Shown piece after piece: positions 16,601 through 29,338 of a stretch of DNA of 64,000 nucleotides; the first letter of the stretch is position 1, and each line of letters begins with the position of its first letter. The stretch comes from Pseudisothecium myosuroides. Its lineage: Eukaryota; Streptophyta; Bryopsida; Hypnales; Lembophyllaceae. The translations under genes were made by a program, and so were the position numbers. The DNA lies in contig OX637287.1 of the NCBI GenBank assembly GCA_951799445.1, forward strand, positions 47,521,724 through 47,585,723. Reading direction: 5' to 3'. The notes under the pieces were generated by a model, which made no database searches, was not told the DNA's origin, and saw nothing but the letters and a program-made list of their open reading frames with translations.

Positions 16601-18116
16601 GGGGGCCTGGGGTGCATTTGTGATAGCTTGATGAATTAACCAATGCTTAGCAAAGACTCACCATGTTGATATTGTTGTTGGATGAATGTGAGAAACAATT
16701 GTTCTGTTTTTGTGTAATTTTTGTACATCCAATACAAATGCAAGCATAGTTCTTCTAGGGCCTAGGAATCAATGTGTTTTAATTTTTTTTCTTTTGTAGA
16801 GACTTCCTATTTTTATGTATTTAGTATTATGGAGTATCTGCAAAATTGAATCTCATTTGAAAATTTAGAGATAACATTCCTCCACTTAGATTCCAACTAT
16901 ATATATGTTTATTGAAGAGTTTTCAACAAAAATAAATTTCTAATCCTCCACATAGGTGTTCAAAAGGCTCTTTTATACATGCATTTTTAAACAATCAAAA
17001 AGACTTTTCTATAATTTCATTAGTTGTATCTCATTTCTATAAAGATTTTTATTATTTTTTATTATTTTTGAACGTATTTACTATTTTCTAACAATTGAAA
17101 CATCAAAATATTTTTTTGAGCAAAAATTTCATTAACTTGTTTTGTATACAACTTTCAAATTTTCTTTATATGCCTACAATTTTGTAAAAAGAATATTTGT
17201 AGTGCTTTTTGAATTACCTATATTTGTTTTATTTTTTATTATTTTTTGCAAAAGCTCATAGTACTCCCAATATTTCCTTCTAAAATGGCCAAATGAAATA
17301 AAATCTAAAGTGGTTTTTGTACTTTCACCCCGCTTTCAAGTCAATAGTACAAAAAATAGATGCAACAATAAAAGACTGTCAAAATTGAAAATCCATATAG
17401 TATAAGAATCAAAGTATTGAACAATACACGTTTCTTTTTAAAAAGGGAAAAATTCTTAACCCCTCGGGGAACAAAATGGATATTGGGCAAGCTCCTACGG
17501 TCACAATATTCATCATGAAATTTTTCAAACTTTTTTTGAAGAAAGAAACACACATTAGTTTTTTGAAAATATAATTTTTATTTCAATCAGTGCCCATGCC
17601 AAGAGCGCAAAAGCCCTTTTTTTAGGTGTGGTGGGCAAAACCCTATACATATTGTACAGTTGTTGTTGTTTTAATTTTTTTTTAATTCTCATAGATTGTG
17701 ATTTTATCTACATAAAAAGCTTTGATTCATTCCATTTAGATTTGTTATGTGAAAGTTACGGACAATCTTATTTTGGGGGCAATCAGAGCATCTTCCTGAA
17801 AAAATAAACTTGTAGGATTCATTTCTAATCTCAATTTTCACAACTAAATAAAAAAAAGTTTTACTAAGTTAAAATCTCTTGCGAGAATAATCTCACCATT
17901 GAGATCAATGTATATTTAAAAATAAGCATGAAGTTGTATACTGTAGTGGGGATGCATGGGGATGTGTGTTCAAGGTCTCTCTTGAATAATTTGTGATAAT
18001 ATTCAATTAGTATTGCAACTTGGATTGTATTTAGTAGCTAAAGTTTTAATATAAAAAATTCATTTAGGAAGTCACTAAACAAATGAGAGACAATAGATTA
18101 GAAATTCCACTTATAA

Positions 18117-18510
18117 AAAGAATTGAAATGAGAATCTTGGATGTTGGATGTTACAGGTGATTAGAGACATGCAATTGACTATGATTTTGAGGGGAAGAGA
18201 TGCTTGATTGTCTCTTTCAAATCTCAGTTGACTTGCCATTGGAATATTTATTGAATTGATAGAATGGCAGATTGAAAACTGAGAGGGGGGCAATTTTAGG
18301 ATGTTGTTTATTCTTCAAATGGAATCGGAATGAAAATCCTAAATGTTGGCTTTTATAGGTGATTTGAGATATGTTTGTCAACCATGATTTTAGGGAGTTG
18401 TAGTACTTGCTTGTTTCTTCTAGATCTTTGATTGACTTGCAACATTGCCCAAAGTATTTATTGGATGGATTGATTAAAGATGAGAATTGAAAACATTGGG
18501 TCAGTACAAA
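18117..18510. repeat. Diverged tandem duplication of about 195 bp
   Basis: Two successive copies share the order: AATGAGAATCTTGGATGTTGG versus AATGAAAATCCTAAATGTTGG, then AGGTGATT-AGA, CATGATTTT-GGG, TTGACTTGC, TATTTATTG and GAATTGAAAAC. They lie inside the 2.3 kb insertion and have no coding potential. Confidence 0.65.
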
Positions 18511-19679
18511 GTGGCATTGTTTTCTTTTTAGCAAACGAAATCAATAAGTCCCCCTTGGGTTGATCTTTTGTCCAATAATTGCACCCCATGTTGAACTTCA
18601 AACTTCTGCCCCAAACACCTAAAAAGTTAGAATTTTACTTTTGGATAACTTTAAAAAGTCAATTGAAAAGTGTAAAACAGCAAGCTCTATATATTATTAT
18701 AATATTATATATATAATGGAAAAAAATATTAAAAAAATATTTTTAATTGGAATTCCAATGAGACACACTAGCTAACTGCTCACCTTACAAATTCTTTGAT
18801 GGCTAGTTTGGGCTAATATTTTTTGTAATGCACATTTTCATGCAAGAAAGTAGCCATGCCATAGCTTAAAATTTTCTCTAATGCTTATTTTTCCTTGAGT
18901 TCTATAGATCTGTCTTTTTTGATGTGGGCAAAAACTACATTGGTTGGCTATTTTTTTGGCCAAAACTCAACCTAAATCAAAAAAATGAGCCTTGAAGTAT
19001 ACTACACCAATCAAGTTCAAAAGATTCTAAAAGGTAGAGTTTAACTTGGAATTTGACAAAACTACCACCATTGGATTTATAACATAGCTTATTTTTCAAA
19101 GATAATTCAAAAAACCCTCAAATTTGAGAAAAAAAGATAAAAAAAGAGGGATTGCAACTAGAAAATGGTCACTTGGGTCATTAGGGATTAATCAAGTCAA
19201 GTTTCTTACTCCAATCTCAAAATTTCAAAAATTTCAAAAATTTGATATTTTAGTGCAATTTGAATTTTGGATCTAATTTCGCGGTCTACTAATTTACCAT
19301 TTATAGAATAATATGAAAATTTTGTTTGTACTATGATAATTTTTACTATAATAGACCCATATGATGGAATAATCAATTTTTTTGAGCCAAGTTTATATTT
19401 AATAAGAATTTTCTTCACTTATTCTATGCAAATACATGGATATCTCAAATCTTCACAACATGTCAAATGTTTCATGTCTAAAAAATAAAAGTATAAATTA
19501 TTTTTCAATTATTGTGATCGTATAGAGCATATAGTGAAAGAATTTTGAAATTTGTGAGCATGGTCATAGGCTCCATTTTTCTAGACTCAAACTCCACCAG
19601 CAAATAAATGTTCATTTACAAAATCCATTTTCTTTATCCAACATCAATGCAAATTATTTTTGAGACTTTTTTTTTCACA

Positions 19680-20040
19680 TACATACACTGGAACTTAATT
19701 TGCTTACATGTGGTTGAAGATGTTTGCATGCTATGGTATACAAACTTTTTGGAACAATCATGTGTCGATATGCACCGAAGTCCAAAATTTTGAAAATTCA
19801 CCTTCCTCTATGGAAATTGAAGTTAAGGTAGACTATAATTTTTTGCACGAGGTATATATCTAATGTATCAACATTCATCATTTAACCACCACAAGTTTGA
19901 TTTCTACATGCCCATGTGAATGATCAAAGTTTTGAATTTTGAGGCACATTAGTGCATCATGGCAAAAAAGTTTGTATACCATAACATGCAAACATCCTTG
20001 AGGACTTCAAATAAGTTTCAATAAGATGCACAAATCTTCT
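19680..20040. repeat. Foldback with about 100 bp arms
   Basis: The segment around 19705-19797, containing ATGTTTGCATGCTATGGTAT, returns in reverse complement around 19925-20020, containing ATACCATAACATGCAAACAT. The arms are separated by about 130 bp. It lies inside the nested insertion and is probably a non-autonomous element or part of one; no target duplication could be defined. Confidence 0.65.
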
Positions 20041-21973
20041 TCTTTACCACGACAAAAAAAAATATAAGAGAGTCCTTTAGACCCTAACCAATGTGACATC
20101 TTTGGAGAAATTAATCTCATCTCCATCTAAAATCATGCACATTTTTTAGATTTGACCATTTATCTAGGTTTTGCTATTTGAATTCCTATTTACAAAGTCA
20201 TTCACACATTGAACTAACATGCGTGTTCTAATTCCATCTTAGAGCTATTAACAAATCAGATTTTCCTAAATCTTGATCCTACTTCTATTTGACAATTTTT
20301 TAATGAGTAAAAATTAAGTGTTTTTAAAAAAAAAAAAATTCCTAGATTGTCAACTCAATTCTTCAACATAAAAAAAATTAGAAATTCAAAATTAGTAGAA
20401 CAAAAATTTTAAGTTAAGTTGATTCAAAGCCAAAAAATGTTGTCAAGTAAGGTGCAATTTTTTCTTCACTTGAAATGCAAATATCTTGCAATCTTTGCGG
20501 TCAAATTTTCTAAAATTTCTTCCACACATTTATATACTAATCTAGTAGAAGATCCTATAGTGCAAAATAAAACAAATTTTAGAGTTTTTACACTTTGCAA
20601 CAAAAATGGCAGTTTGAGTGGGTTTTGATAGAAATGTGGCCTTGGATTGTAGGGGTTAAATGCCAAGACTACCAAGTTTGGTCTTAAACAAAAAAAAAAA
20701 TTATATTTTTTGCAAATATTTATCAGAATAACATGAACAAAGCTTCATATGAAGAAAATGATGATTGGAGCTATGCTAAGAATAGGAAAAAATTTAATCA
20801 AAATTATAAAATTACTTAACATGCTAATTCAAATATTGTGCCAAAATCTAATTACGATAAAAAAAGTATCTATTTTTCAAATTAAGGCATTGTCACCCCA
20901 ACATTGAAATTTCTATAGAGGAAATTGTGAAACTTTTTTGAAGATGCTTGTTGGAGATCCTAAACTTCTAAATTGTTTCATTGGCCAAACTAGGGTTTTG
21001 CATTTTGCATTCCTTGGAGTAATTCAATTAGTGCAAGAGTTTTATTAGTATGAGACCCCTCACAAATTTGGATAATTATGGAATTAGTGTGAGCTTGCAT
21101 TATCAATGTGAAGCACAATATTTGAATTAGCAGTGACTTTATATTTTTTCTACCCAAAATTCTAAGGTAGGAGGCTCAAATTCTGGAAGATCATTTAGAA
21201 CCGCCATATAGACTCGCTTGGAATGGAGATGAGGTGGTCTTTAAATGGACCTTCTATAGTCATTGAATGGATCAATAAAAAAATTATTATTTATTGCAAG
21301 AGCCAATCGTTGTCTTGCTTTCCCCATTTCTCTCTAGAAGTTGCAAGTGAACGGTTTATAGAAGACCTAGGGTCATAAATAGGGACCTATGACACATCTT
21401 GTTTGAAAATTCACAAGTAATTCAAAAATGCTTCAAAAAATACAAAATGATTTGTGTTACAATCAGAATTTTTTTCTCTTTGTCTGGAAAATGAGCAAAA
21501 AAAATCCCATCCAAGAAACCACATGAAAAAGGTGGACCAGCCCTGAGATGCTCGCTTTTAGAGCCTCCTACCTTACTACTGACATTCTCAAACAAGTTAC
21601 ACATCCCATCTTTTCTAAAACAATTTTTTTTTCTCAATTTGATTTACCCATCTTTTCATTCCGAATGTCATTGCTTGGAAACTTGTCCCATTCCATCGTG
21701 ATTGTAGACCCTACATACAGACAGATAAGCTCCCAGGCAACCAAAAGAACTATTCAAGCTGTCTATGTAACTCCGCAGCTGTCATAAAATGTTTGCTGCG
21801 CTCCCTTCACTAGCCTACACGTTCCATTCAATAATTTCATTTCTCATCAATACATGAACCCTCCCTTCCCTATCAATTCAGACCCCTGAAAATCAATCAA
21901 TATATTTACCAAAAAACTTCTTGGGTACCTGCAATGATTGTTCCGAAAAACTCTAACGCCATGACAATGAGTT

Positions 21974-22004
21974 AATACGAAATACGAATACGAATACGAA
22001 TACC
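21974..22004. repeat. (AATACG)n microsatellite
   Basis: About five units of AATACG, one slightly irregular, some 450 bp upstream of the protease start codon. Confidence 0.9.
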
Positions 22005-22447
22005 GTATCAAATAGAATTGTACTCCGTACTATACTAGTCTGACCTAATACCAAATCGTACATAATCGAAGGAAAAAATACCCCGCGCTCTGCAACCCGC
22101 CTTTTCAAAAAACCAGTTGCCGCTACCGCGCGTCAGCGCCAGAAAACCATGTGAACCCCCTCCCTCCACTTTGCACGCACGTGCGTCAACGGCGGGGATC
22201 CAAGAGACGGCAGACCGCGTCCGTCAGTGGCCAACGAGCGGCAACGGCGGAGATTGAAGACCCTCGCGTCCCGAACCGCGCGGCCCCGTCTGTTTTGCGA
22301 CTGCGGCGAAATCGATGGTGGATATTCAAGAGTCTTGACGGGCGAATCCGACGCGCGTCAGCGTCTGTACGCGACCACGGCGAGCGGTCAAGCCTCCCCC
22401 CGCCCACCAGCACCACCATCGCTACGACAAGACGATGACGATGCAGA

Positions 22448-25400
22448 ATGGTCCTGGTGCGGTGCTGCTGCAAAACCTCGAGAGAGATTGACGCAACACC
22501 CGGCGAGATCATTGACACCACCGCAACATCAACAGCACCATCGCCGCATCGGGTAAGTTACTGTACACTCCCGGTGTGTGTGTTTGTTTCTGTTCTTTCG
22601 GAGGTCACCGCAACAGGAAGCGAAGGCAAAAGCCAGTCAGTGCCCTATCGTTGCTGCTCTAGGTTTGTGAGTTTCCATACTGAGCCAGGAAAGTGTGGAA
22701 TGGGCGGGGTCGTGATGTAGCCCTTTGCGCGATTGAAAGCAAGCCTGACAGGAGGGATGGCGTTGAGTGATTGACGTGCTGTGGCCGTACACCATGTCTG
22801 TCTCTTCTCAGTTGTGTGTGTGAGCGTCCTGTTTCCGAGTCGTTCCCCGCCTCTTTTCTTGCGAGTCTCTGCCATCGTGTTGTTGGGGTGTTTTTACTTT
22901 TATTTTTCGTTTTTGGGTTTGTATTTAGGTTCGGTGCTGGTGTTGTTCGTCGTTTAGGTTTTGTGCAGTTTCGGAGTTTGTTGCGTTTTGAGGTTTTGAA
23001 CTGGGAGGACCGATGCAGGATATCGTGAATGAAGGCGATGGAGCAGAGTGATGTGTGAAGGCGGAAGAGGAGTTTTTAGGGAGGCGTTGGAATGAGAGTT
23101 TTGTCGCGGGAGACGAGGCGAGAGAGTGAGGTAGGGTAGGGTAGGGTAGGTGAGCCAGGGCTGTGGACTGCAGCAGCAGCAACAGGTGGAAGGGGTACCA
23201 CTGGAAGGAAGGAGGCGATGCATATGCACCTGCGGGTGGAGCCTGTGGATGAACGAGCAGTGACGGAGACGAGTCTGGGAGGGGGGAAGCTTATCTTGCT
23301 TGTTGCAGGGTCGGGCGATGCTCCCCTTCTGTGTGGCGCCTCCTCGTGTGGGGCCTGACAGTAGAAAGACTGCGGGGTGCACCACACATGGCTTGTTCGT
23401 CCCTTCTGCCACCTCTCTATGTCACTTGGCAGGCGACCCCGGTGCTTCGACGAAAGGGGGCGCCTCTGGGTCTGAAGAATCTGGGAAACACATGCTACCT
23501 CAATAGTGTGTTGCAATGTCTGACGTATACGCCTCCGCTGGCCAATTTTTGCGTCCTCAACCTCCACTCGAATCTTTGTAAGTGCCCCTTGAGCTTGCGG
23601 TTTGGCTTTCTTTGATAATGATCGAGCTCTTGAGGGTTTGGTTTTGGCCCTTCTTTTCCTTTTTTTCCTCCTTGTTTTTGTGGGAGTGAGGGCTGAGTGA
23701 GTGAGGGGTGCTTGCAGGTAATCAGTTGAACGGAAAGAATAACAGTAATTGCCCCTTCTGCTTCTTGGAGAAACGCATTCAACGGTCCTTGACAGTGGAA
23801 AGTAATATTGATGCCCCGGTGAAAATACACAATAGGTTGCAGTATTTTGCCAAACATTTTCGAAATGGGCGGCAGGAGGACGCGCATGAGCTCCTTCGAT
23901 ATGCTATGGAAGCTTGCAATCATGTCTGTGTTCAGCTACACAGAATTGTGTATGGGAGTAAAGTTCCTCTCAAGCAGGGAGTGGCGAAGGGTGCTTCCAA
24001 GGAAGAACCGAATACAGTCGTGAAGGAAATTTTTGGAGGTCTATTGCAAAGTCAAGTGAAATGTCTCTCATGTAGCACGGAGTCGAACAAGCTTGACGAT
24101 ATCATGGATCTCAGTCTTGATATTGTGCGGTTGGGCTCTCTTAACGAGGCCCTCTGTCGTTTCTTTCAGCCGGAGGTGTTGGATGGTGAAAACAAGTACC
24201 GTTGCGACCAGTACGTTTGGGCTGTCCCCTCACACTTTTCTCTCTCTTCTCTGCTGTCTTGTCTTGTTAGTTGGTTTAATTTTATGTTTATAAAGTTTTC
24301 ACCCGCAATCCCGAAGTTTTTGTTTTGCCCGTGTTTTCTTTGCTCATGGGTGTGCGACAATCTTCAAAAGGGTAGACCTTACGACTTGCATATGGTAGAG
24401 TCAATATAAACCAGTTCTTTCGCTTCTGTTTATTTGCAGGTGCAAGAAGCTTTCTCCTGCTCGTAAGCAGATGTCTGTTTATCGGGCACCGAATGTACTT
24501 GTTATTCAGATGAAGGTACGTTTCAAATCAAGTATTAGTAATTATGTAGGTAATACTTTCACGCGTTAAGACGACATGTAATACTTATGTGTCCATGTTT
24601 CATGTATTCACCGGTATTCACATGTCTGGTGAAATTGCCTATGCTTGTCGCATGTTTCATGAATTTTGTCGTTCAACATGAAGTTATGACACTTACATCT
24701 TTGTGCTTGCAGAGATTTGAAAACATTTATGGAGGCAAGATAGACCGCCATGTGCATTTTGAAGAGCGCTTGTGTCTTGCCGGCTACATGTGCAGGGCTG
24801 GCAAGGTATGTCTATTTCATATGGTGCTTTTTGTTTACAGTATGTGGTTGTTGTCAATTTGAATTATTGCTTGAATTTGCCAAATGCCTCATGGCTTTGT
24901 ATTCATTCTCGCACAAATGGTCATACGCTCATTCGATTAGTAAATCTGGAATAAATGTTGGCGGAGTCTTGATCGCTAATTTTCTGAGTCTAACATGGAG
25001 GCGTATGCTTGACAGGATGCGCGTCCCGAGTATACTCTTTACGGTGTTGTAGTTCATGCAGGCGGTTCACAAGACTCTGGACATTATTATTCTTATGTCA
25101 AGGTATTTTCCTATTTTTGCGTGAAGAGGCTGGCAAACTCTGTCCACTTCCTTTTTTTTCGATTATCAGGACATGATAATTGTTTTCCTTGAGCAAGATG
25201 TCGTTATTATAAGTCACGCGGCAACCAAAACATTTCACAGCCACAGAATGACACTGCTCGTTTGACATGAACCGCGAAGTACCGAAGTTGATATCGCTTT
25301 GCTTGCTTGCGGTGCGCACCTTTTTTCCCTAGCGCAGCTTATTTCTGCACTTCCTATGCTCATTAAGCTTGTGATGACAGGAATCTGGCGGGAAATGGTA

Positions 25401-27199
25401 TTGCTGTGATGATGCGAGTGTCTCGCAAGTCAATGCCCAGACAGTCCTGGCCGAGAAGGCTTATATGCTCTTTTATGTTCGAAGTACCTTGAGTCCGAAG
25501 ATTCCAAAGGATATTTGTGATGCTTCCGTCACCTCACAACCTGCGTCTTCAGACACCCAACTTTCAACAACACTTTCAGGATCCACTGTTAGGCACAGTA
25601 ATGGCACAAACGGCAGTCTTAATAGAGTTGTATCCAAGCCCCATTTGAAGTTTGGGAGCATCGCAGCGTTCAATGGGCGTTCTACGTCTTTAGTTACTAG
25701 TAACGGTGCTGAGCACTCAGTCAATGGGAAATCAGAGATCAAAGTCCGGCTTCATAATAGTGAGTCTCCCGAAAGCAACGGCGTTTCAGGAAGTGATCAG
25801 GTGTCCTCAGCAACAACAAAGTTTGAAGCCACCGATATGCCTGTGTATGGACCCCAACTTCGACCGAGTCCTGGTACTAGTCTCACACAAGGTGTAAGAA
25901 CTGCAGTATCAAGTTTACCGGTGTCATCAATATCGACGGATGGTCTCTCAGCTGTTTCTGGTCAGACCCAAGTGGCAGTGCATGATCCTGTTGGGGATAC
26001 TTCGGTGACCAACTTGAGGCAGAATGGGCTCTCCTCTGAAGAAACGAGCTCCTGTGTTTTGGTAAAATCTCACTCTGATTGGATCACTTTGTATGATTAG
26101 GATGGATTTCTGAAGCTTAGTTACAAATGTATGGAAGTGTGATAATATTGGCTATAGTACTGGTTTCAACTGGCTGTCTCCTTATTGCCAGGATAACGTA
26201 GTAACTTTGCCTGGCTGTTTATCCTTCAATTTCTCATCAAAACCTGTATTTTCGCTGCGCTGCGCAGGGAAATCACGGAATTAGAAACAGGAAGAGCCTG
26301 TCAGATGAGCAGGACAAGGTTCTTCCGGACGATAGGAAATCAGGCCAGAAAAGGGTGCGCGAAGAAGGTTGTGGCTCTTCGTCGGCAGCAACTGACGTCA
26401 AAGGTGTGGGTACTGTAGGAGACGTAATTGAGAAGCCGCCTTCAACAAACACAGAGCATTTGTCCGAGCTTGAAAAGTTGAAAATGGTGTAAGTTATTTG
26501 CACTTCTGCACTTTTTTTGGACGAAGTATTAATAGTGCCAGTGATTGGTAGTCGGAGTTTCAGTGCTACAGTTGAACCTGTTCATGCATTACTTCAGCCA
26601 CTCTTTGTTCAATTTAAAGGTTTTATTCGATAGTGCTTTTTTCGGTTTTTGTGTCACATCACCTGGCTGTGTTACCTATGTGAAGCTTGGTTTTGTTAAT
26701 AGGCTTGCCAAGGAAGGTCGAGAACAGCTTCAACGATCTGGATGGTGTGAGAAGCTAAAAGAATCAATGCGGGCTGCCAAGAAGCAAAAAGCAATCGGTG
26801 AACAGATGTGTTCTAAAGAGATAGACAAGGCAATGATAAGGTACCTTTGACACATATCATGAAGGTCATGCTGATCCTCTTCAAATTATCATAAAGTTTT
26901 AAATTCTGGGTATTACGAGGTCTGTGTTGTCTTGGTACAGATTATTTTCATTAGAAGTTGACGTTGTTGCAAGAACCGATGTGCAGAAACTGTGAAATGT
27001 GAGGATTTTGGTGTCGCATTTTGGGTGTCGCCAAGGGGCTTCGAGTTATACTGTCCCTGATGTCACTTTTTATCCTATGCCATGCAGGAAACAATTGATT
27101 GTGGAGGTTCAAGAATCTTTCAAACTTCAGGTTCCCAGAGCTTTGAAAGAGCACCTCGTGGGGCAACTACGTACCTTTTTCATGCCGAAAGAGAGCTAG
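22448..27199 (+). CDS. Ubiquitin-specific protease, UBP23-like
   Basis: Cysteine protease of the USP/UBP (C19) family, removing ubiquitin from target proteins. Exons: 22448-22552, 23433-23577, 23718-24210, 24440-24515, 24713-24805, 25016-25102, 25381-26061, 26268-26488, 26703-26840, 27088-27199; 716 aa, every junction in frame. The catalytic Cys box is [17 protein letters not shown] (Cys about 56), followed by RQEDAHELL, two CxxC zinc pairs (CLSC and CDQC), the His box [13 protein letters not shown] (His about 327), CDDASV with the catalytic Asp, and AYMLFYVR closing the domain near residue 367. The layout and wording match Arabidopsis UBP23, related to animal USP36/42. The rest of the protein is Ser/Thr-rich, then basic, with a C-terminal helix-like [14 protein letters not shown] segment. 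Exon 1 (35 aa) is a guess: its ATG is the first after an in-frame stop and its strong GTAAGT donor fits, but it shows no conserved motif. Confidence 0.87.
23131..23150 (+). repeat. (GTAGG)4 pentamer in protease intron 1
   Basis: Four successive GTAGG units in the first intron of the protease model. This differs from the plant telomere repeat TTTAGGG. Confidence 0.9.
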
Positions 27200-28555
27200 A
27201 CTTTGTAATGTTCAGTTGCAACCTGGCATATGCAAGCCGCTTCAAGATTATGGGTTGTGTTTCAGCCACATTTAAGCTGTGTTCTTTGGGTCTTAACATT
27301 TTTCTCTGAGATTAATTGAGAAGAGGAGAGCTTGATCGCTTGAATTGCATTTTCTTTCGGTTCTTACATGCAGCATGTGCATTCTTGCGCACCTGGTAGC
27401 GAGGGGGTTGTAGATTAGCAGCTGCGTAAGGAATGCAGAATGTTGTTCGGTTTCTTCCCATCTTTGTATCTGGGGCCTTGGCTAAGCTTTCTCGAGTAGC
27501 GGATGTAGTCAGTCAGATTCATTGGAGTGCAGCTGAGTTGAATGAGATAATGTCACGAGGAGGGAATAAGGCTCTTACTCGTAGATGATGGAGAGTGCTA
27601 GTAGAAATTGGCCCCTGTTCTAGAAAGTTCAGTACATCTACATTTTGAAGCAGCTATTGTGTACAGAAGGCCGGTGAGACAGTCAAACGCAGGCAGCCTC
27701 CTAAACTGTTGACCCTGCTTTGGAGTGATTTGACATTCTAAGAAATTTACTTCAACCATTTTATTGACCGAGTCTTGGTTCTGAGACTACATGTTGCAGG
27801 TTAGAAATTTTGCTCCGCTGCACAAATGAAGTTGACTACTGCTGGAGGGTTTGTGCAGGCGTCATCTTGGTGTACTTTAGTCACGGTTTCTGCCACATTA
27901 CATACCAGCTTGGGCTAGGCAGAAGGTACTTAACTTGATTAGTCTCATGGATTCTTCTTATCAGCATTAGCTTCAATTTACAATGTTTCTTGTTGTCTGG
28001 GACTGGTCATTGAATGTATGAAGCCTATATACATAGTTTGCTGCGCTGTCTATTGATTGCCACCGGGGCAATACAACTTGACAACGTTCATCAGGGGGTT
28101 TGGTCATGCTCTGGTCTTTATCTTGTGTCTGTGGTTCTTCAAAGTCTTTTGTCTGTCTAATTAGATACTTCATTCTTTGGCAGTGTTCAAGGACGTGTTA
28201 TGAGCGGGTTCTATCCTTTTTTTGGAGCTTTTGTGTACCAGTTTTCTCCTTGTTATCACATAGATCAGAAGTAGGTTCAATCGATATAGGTAGTGTGAAC
28301 AATCGTGACTGTTTTGAATCCAACTTTTTTGAAAGAAACATGGTATTGAATTAAATCATTCAATTCCTCTAGTGGCGCGTCACAATTGAATCTGCTTGTC
28401 TAGAAATGAGTAATGAGTCATTCTCTATCTGGATGTATTTTCTTCTTAGTTGTAAATATTTCTTCGAAGTCCTGATGCTTCCTTGTCAGCTTGTATTGTG
28501 CAAATTTGCGTGAAAAGAGTGCAACTTGCAGCGACAGCAGGCTAACTGTACATGG
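27200..28555. other. Downstream region of the protease gene
   Basis: Moderate-GC sequence that likely includes the protease 3' UTR. Open frames are short and carry no family motif. No repeat of note was found. Confidence 0.4.
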
Positions 28556-28957
28556 CTAAGGACCTAGTCTAGATTGGTGCTGCACTGCCCTGGCTTTCCC
28601 TTGGCTGTGACCGAGTTCATTCGTTTGCTTTGCCTTTTGTATAAGAAGAGCGGCAATTTGCTTCTTTGTGACTGCATCCGGTTGCATTTCTATCATGCGG
28701 TATAACCTTGAACCCAAAGCTGGACTGTTAATACCAATGCCACCCCAATATAACATGGTGCCTACCAGAACGCATCTTGTTGCCAATCCGAGTCCCCAGA
28801 ACGTAAACGCATCTGAAATGTGGATATGCCTCCTTCCTGTGCACGCAATAGTCTTCATGTGAGGAGGTATTTGCCTAAACATACGCGAAGTCGCAAACCA
28901 ACCAGTGGTTGGATGATGAATGTTTTGGGAAGTGCACATCATCCAATTAATATTCAT
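28556..28957 (-). CDS. Unassigned small ORF with one predicted membrane segment (possible gene fragment)
   Basis: An open frame of 133 codons from ATG 28957, with another ATG at 28858. I do not recognise the family. From about residue 50 the sequence looks like a real protein: a hydrophobic stretch (FTFWGLGLATRCVLVGTMLY, then WGGIG), followed by an amphipathic Lys/Gln/Glu-rich tail containing EMQPDAVTKKQIAALLIQKA. A consensus-like acceptor ATTTCAG lies just before GATGCGTTTACG, so the hydrophobic part could be a terminal exon whose upstream exons are missing. Immediately upstream on this strand the DNA turns into a 122 bp tandem repeat, so a truncated or captured gene copy is as likely as an intact gene. 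Confidence 0.3.
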   Translation of the reverse strand: MNINWMMCTSQNIHHPTTGWFATSRMFRQIPPHMKTIACTGRRHIHISDAFTFWGLGLATRCVLVGTMLYWGGIGINSPALGSRLYRMIEMQPDAVTKKQIAALLIQKAKQTNELGHSQGKARAVQHQSRLGP

Positions 28958-28971
28958 CCGATTAATATTCT

Positions 28972-29338
28972 GATCATTTCAAAAATAGTCATGAAACATT
29001 ATATATCAATGCCCAATTGAGGTCTGAACACAATTACTTCATTTTTTCTTTGAGTTCCCCCTTCAAATATCTTATATTGTAACCTTTGAGGAAGATCATT
29101 TCAAAAATAGTCATGGAACATAATATATCAATGCTTAGATGAGGTTTGAACACAATTACTTCAGTTTTTTCTTTGAGTTCCACACTTCAAATATCTCATA
29201 TTGTAACCTTTAAGGAAGATTATTTCAAAAATAGTTATGGAACATAATATATCAATGTTTAGGTAAGGTTTAAACACAATTACTTTGTTTTTTCTTTAAG
29301 TTTCTCCCTTCAAATATCTCATATTGTAACCTTTGAGG
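28972..29338. repeat. Three tandem copies of a 122 bp unit
   Basis: Units begin near 28972, 29094 and 29218, each with GATCATTTCAAAAATAGTC or a close variant, and each contains ACACAATTACTT and ATATTGTAACCTTTGAGG. The copies are about 90 percent alike by eye. Confidence 0.9.

Larger units (their letters stand above)
17456..20659 (-). mobile_element. TTAA-family element split by a 2.3 kb nested insertion
   Basis: Starts TTAACCCCTCGGGG and ends GTAGGGGTTAA, so TTAA flanks both sides. Internal blocks run in the reverse orientation relative to the copy at 59480. The first half (17456 to about 17905) carries the ATTTCAATCAGTGCCC and GGACAATCTTATTTTGGGGGCAATC blocks. The second half (about 20220-20659) carries the ATTCCATCTTAGAGCTATTAA and AAATATCTTGCAATCTTTGCGG blocks. 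In intact copies these halves are directly joined, so the 2.3 kb between them is a later insertion. Confidence 0.75.
13053..22447. other. Long AT-rich spacer between enolase and the ubiquitin protease
   Basis: The first 400 bp form the enolase 5' leader and promoter side. The rest is strongly AT-rich with no ORF above about 80 codons that shows family similarity or plausible exons. Repeats recognised inside are listed separately: a TA microsatellite, a TTAA element split by an insertion, a tandem duplication and a foldback. A segment at about 21045-21125 resembles one at 31670-31745, a further dispersed repeat. The last 350 bp become GC- and CpG-rich and probably form the promoter and leader of the protease gene. 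Between 13.7 and 17.4 kb I see nothing beyond low-complexity AT sequence. Confidence 0.6.

Noticed and set aside
22151..22438. ORFs in the GC-rich leader before the protease
   Set aside because: Several frames are open because of the base composition. None joins in frame to the USP exons except the short one from 22448.
23136..23150. Telomere-like repeat
   Set aside because: The unit is GTAGG in four copies, not TTTAGGG, and lies in an intron.
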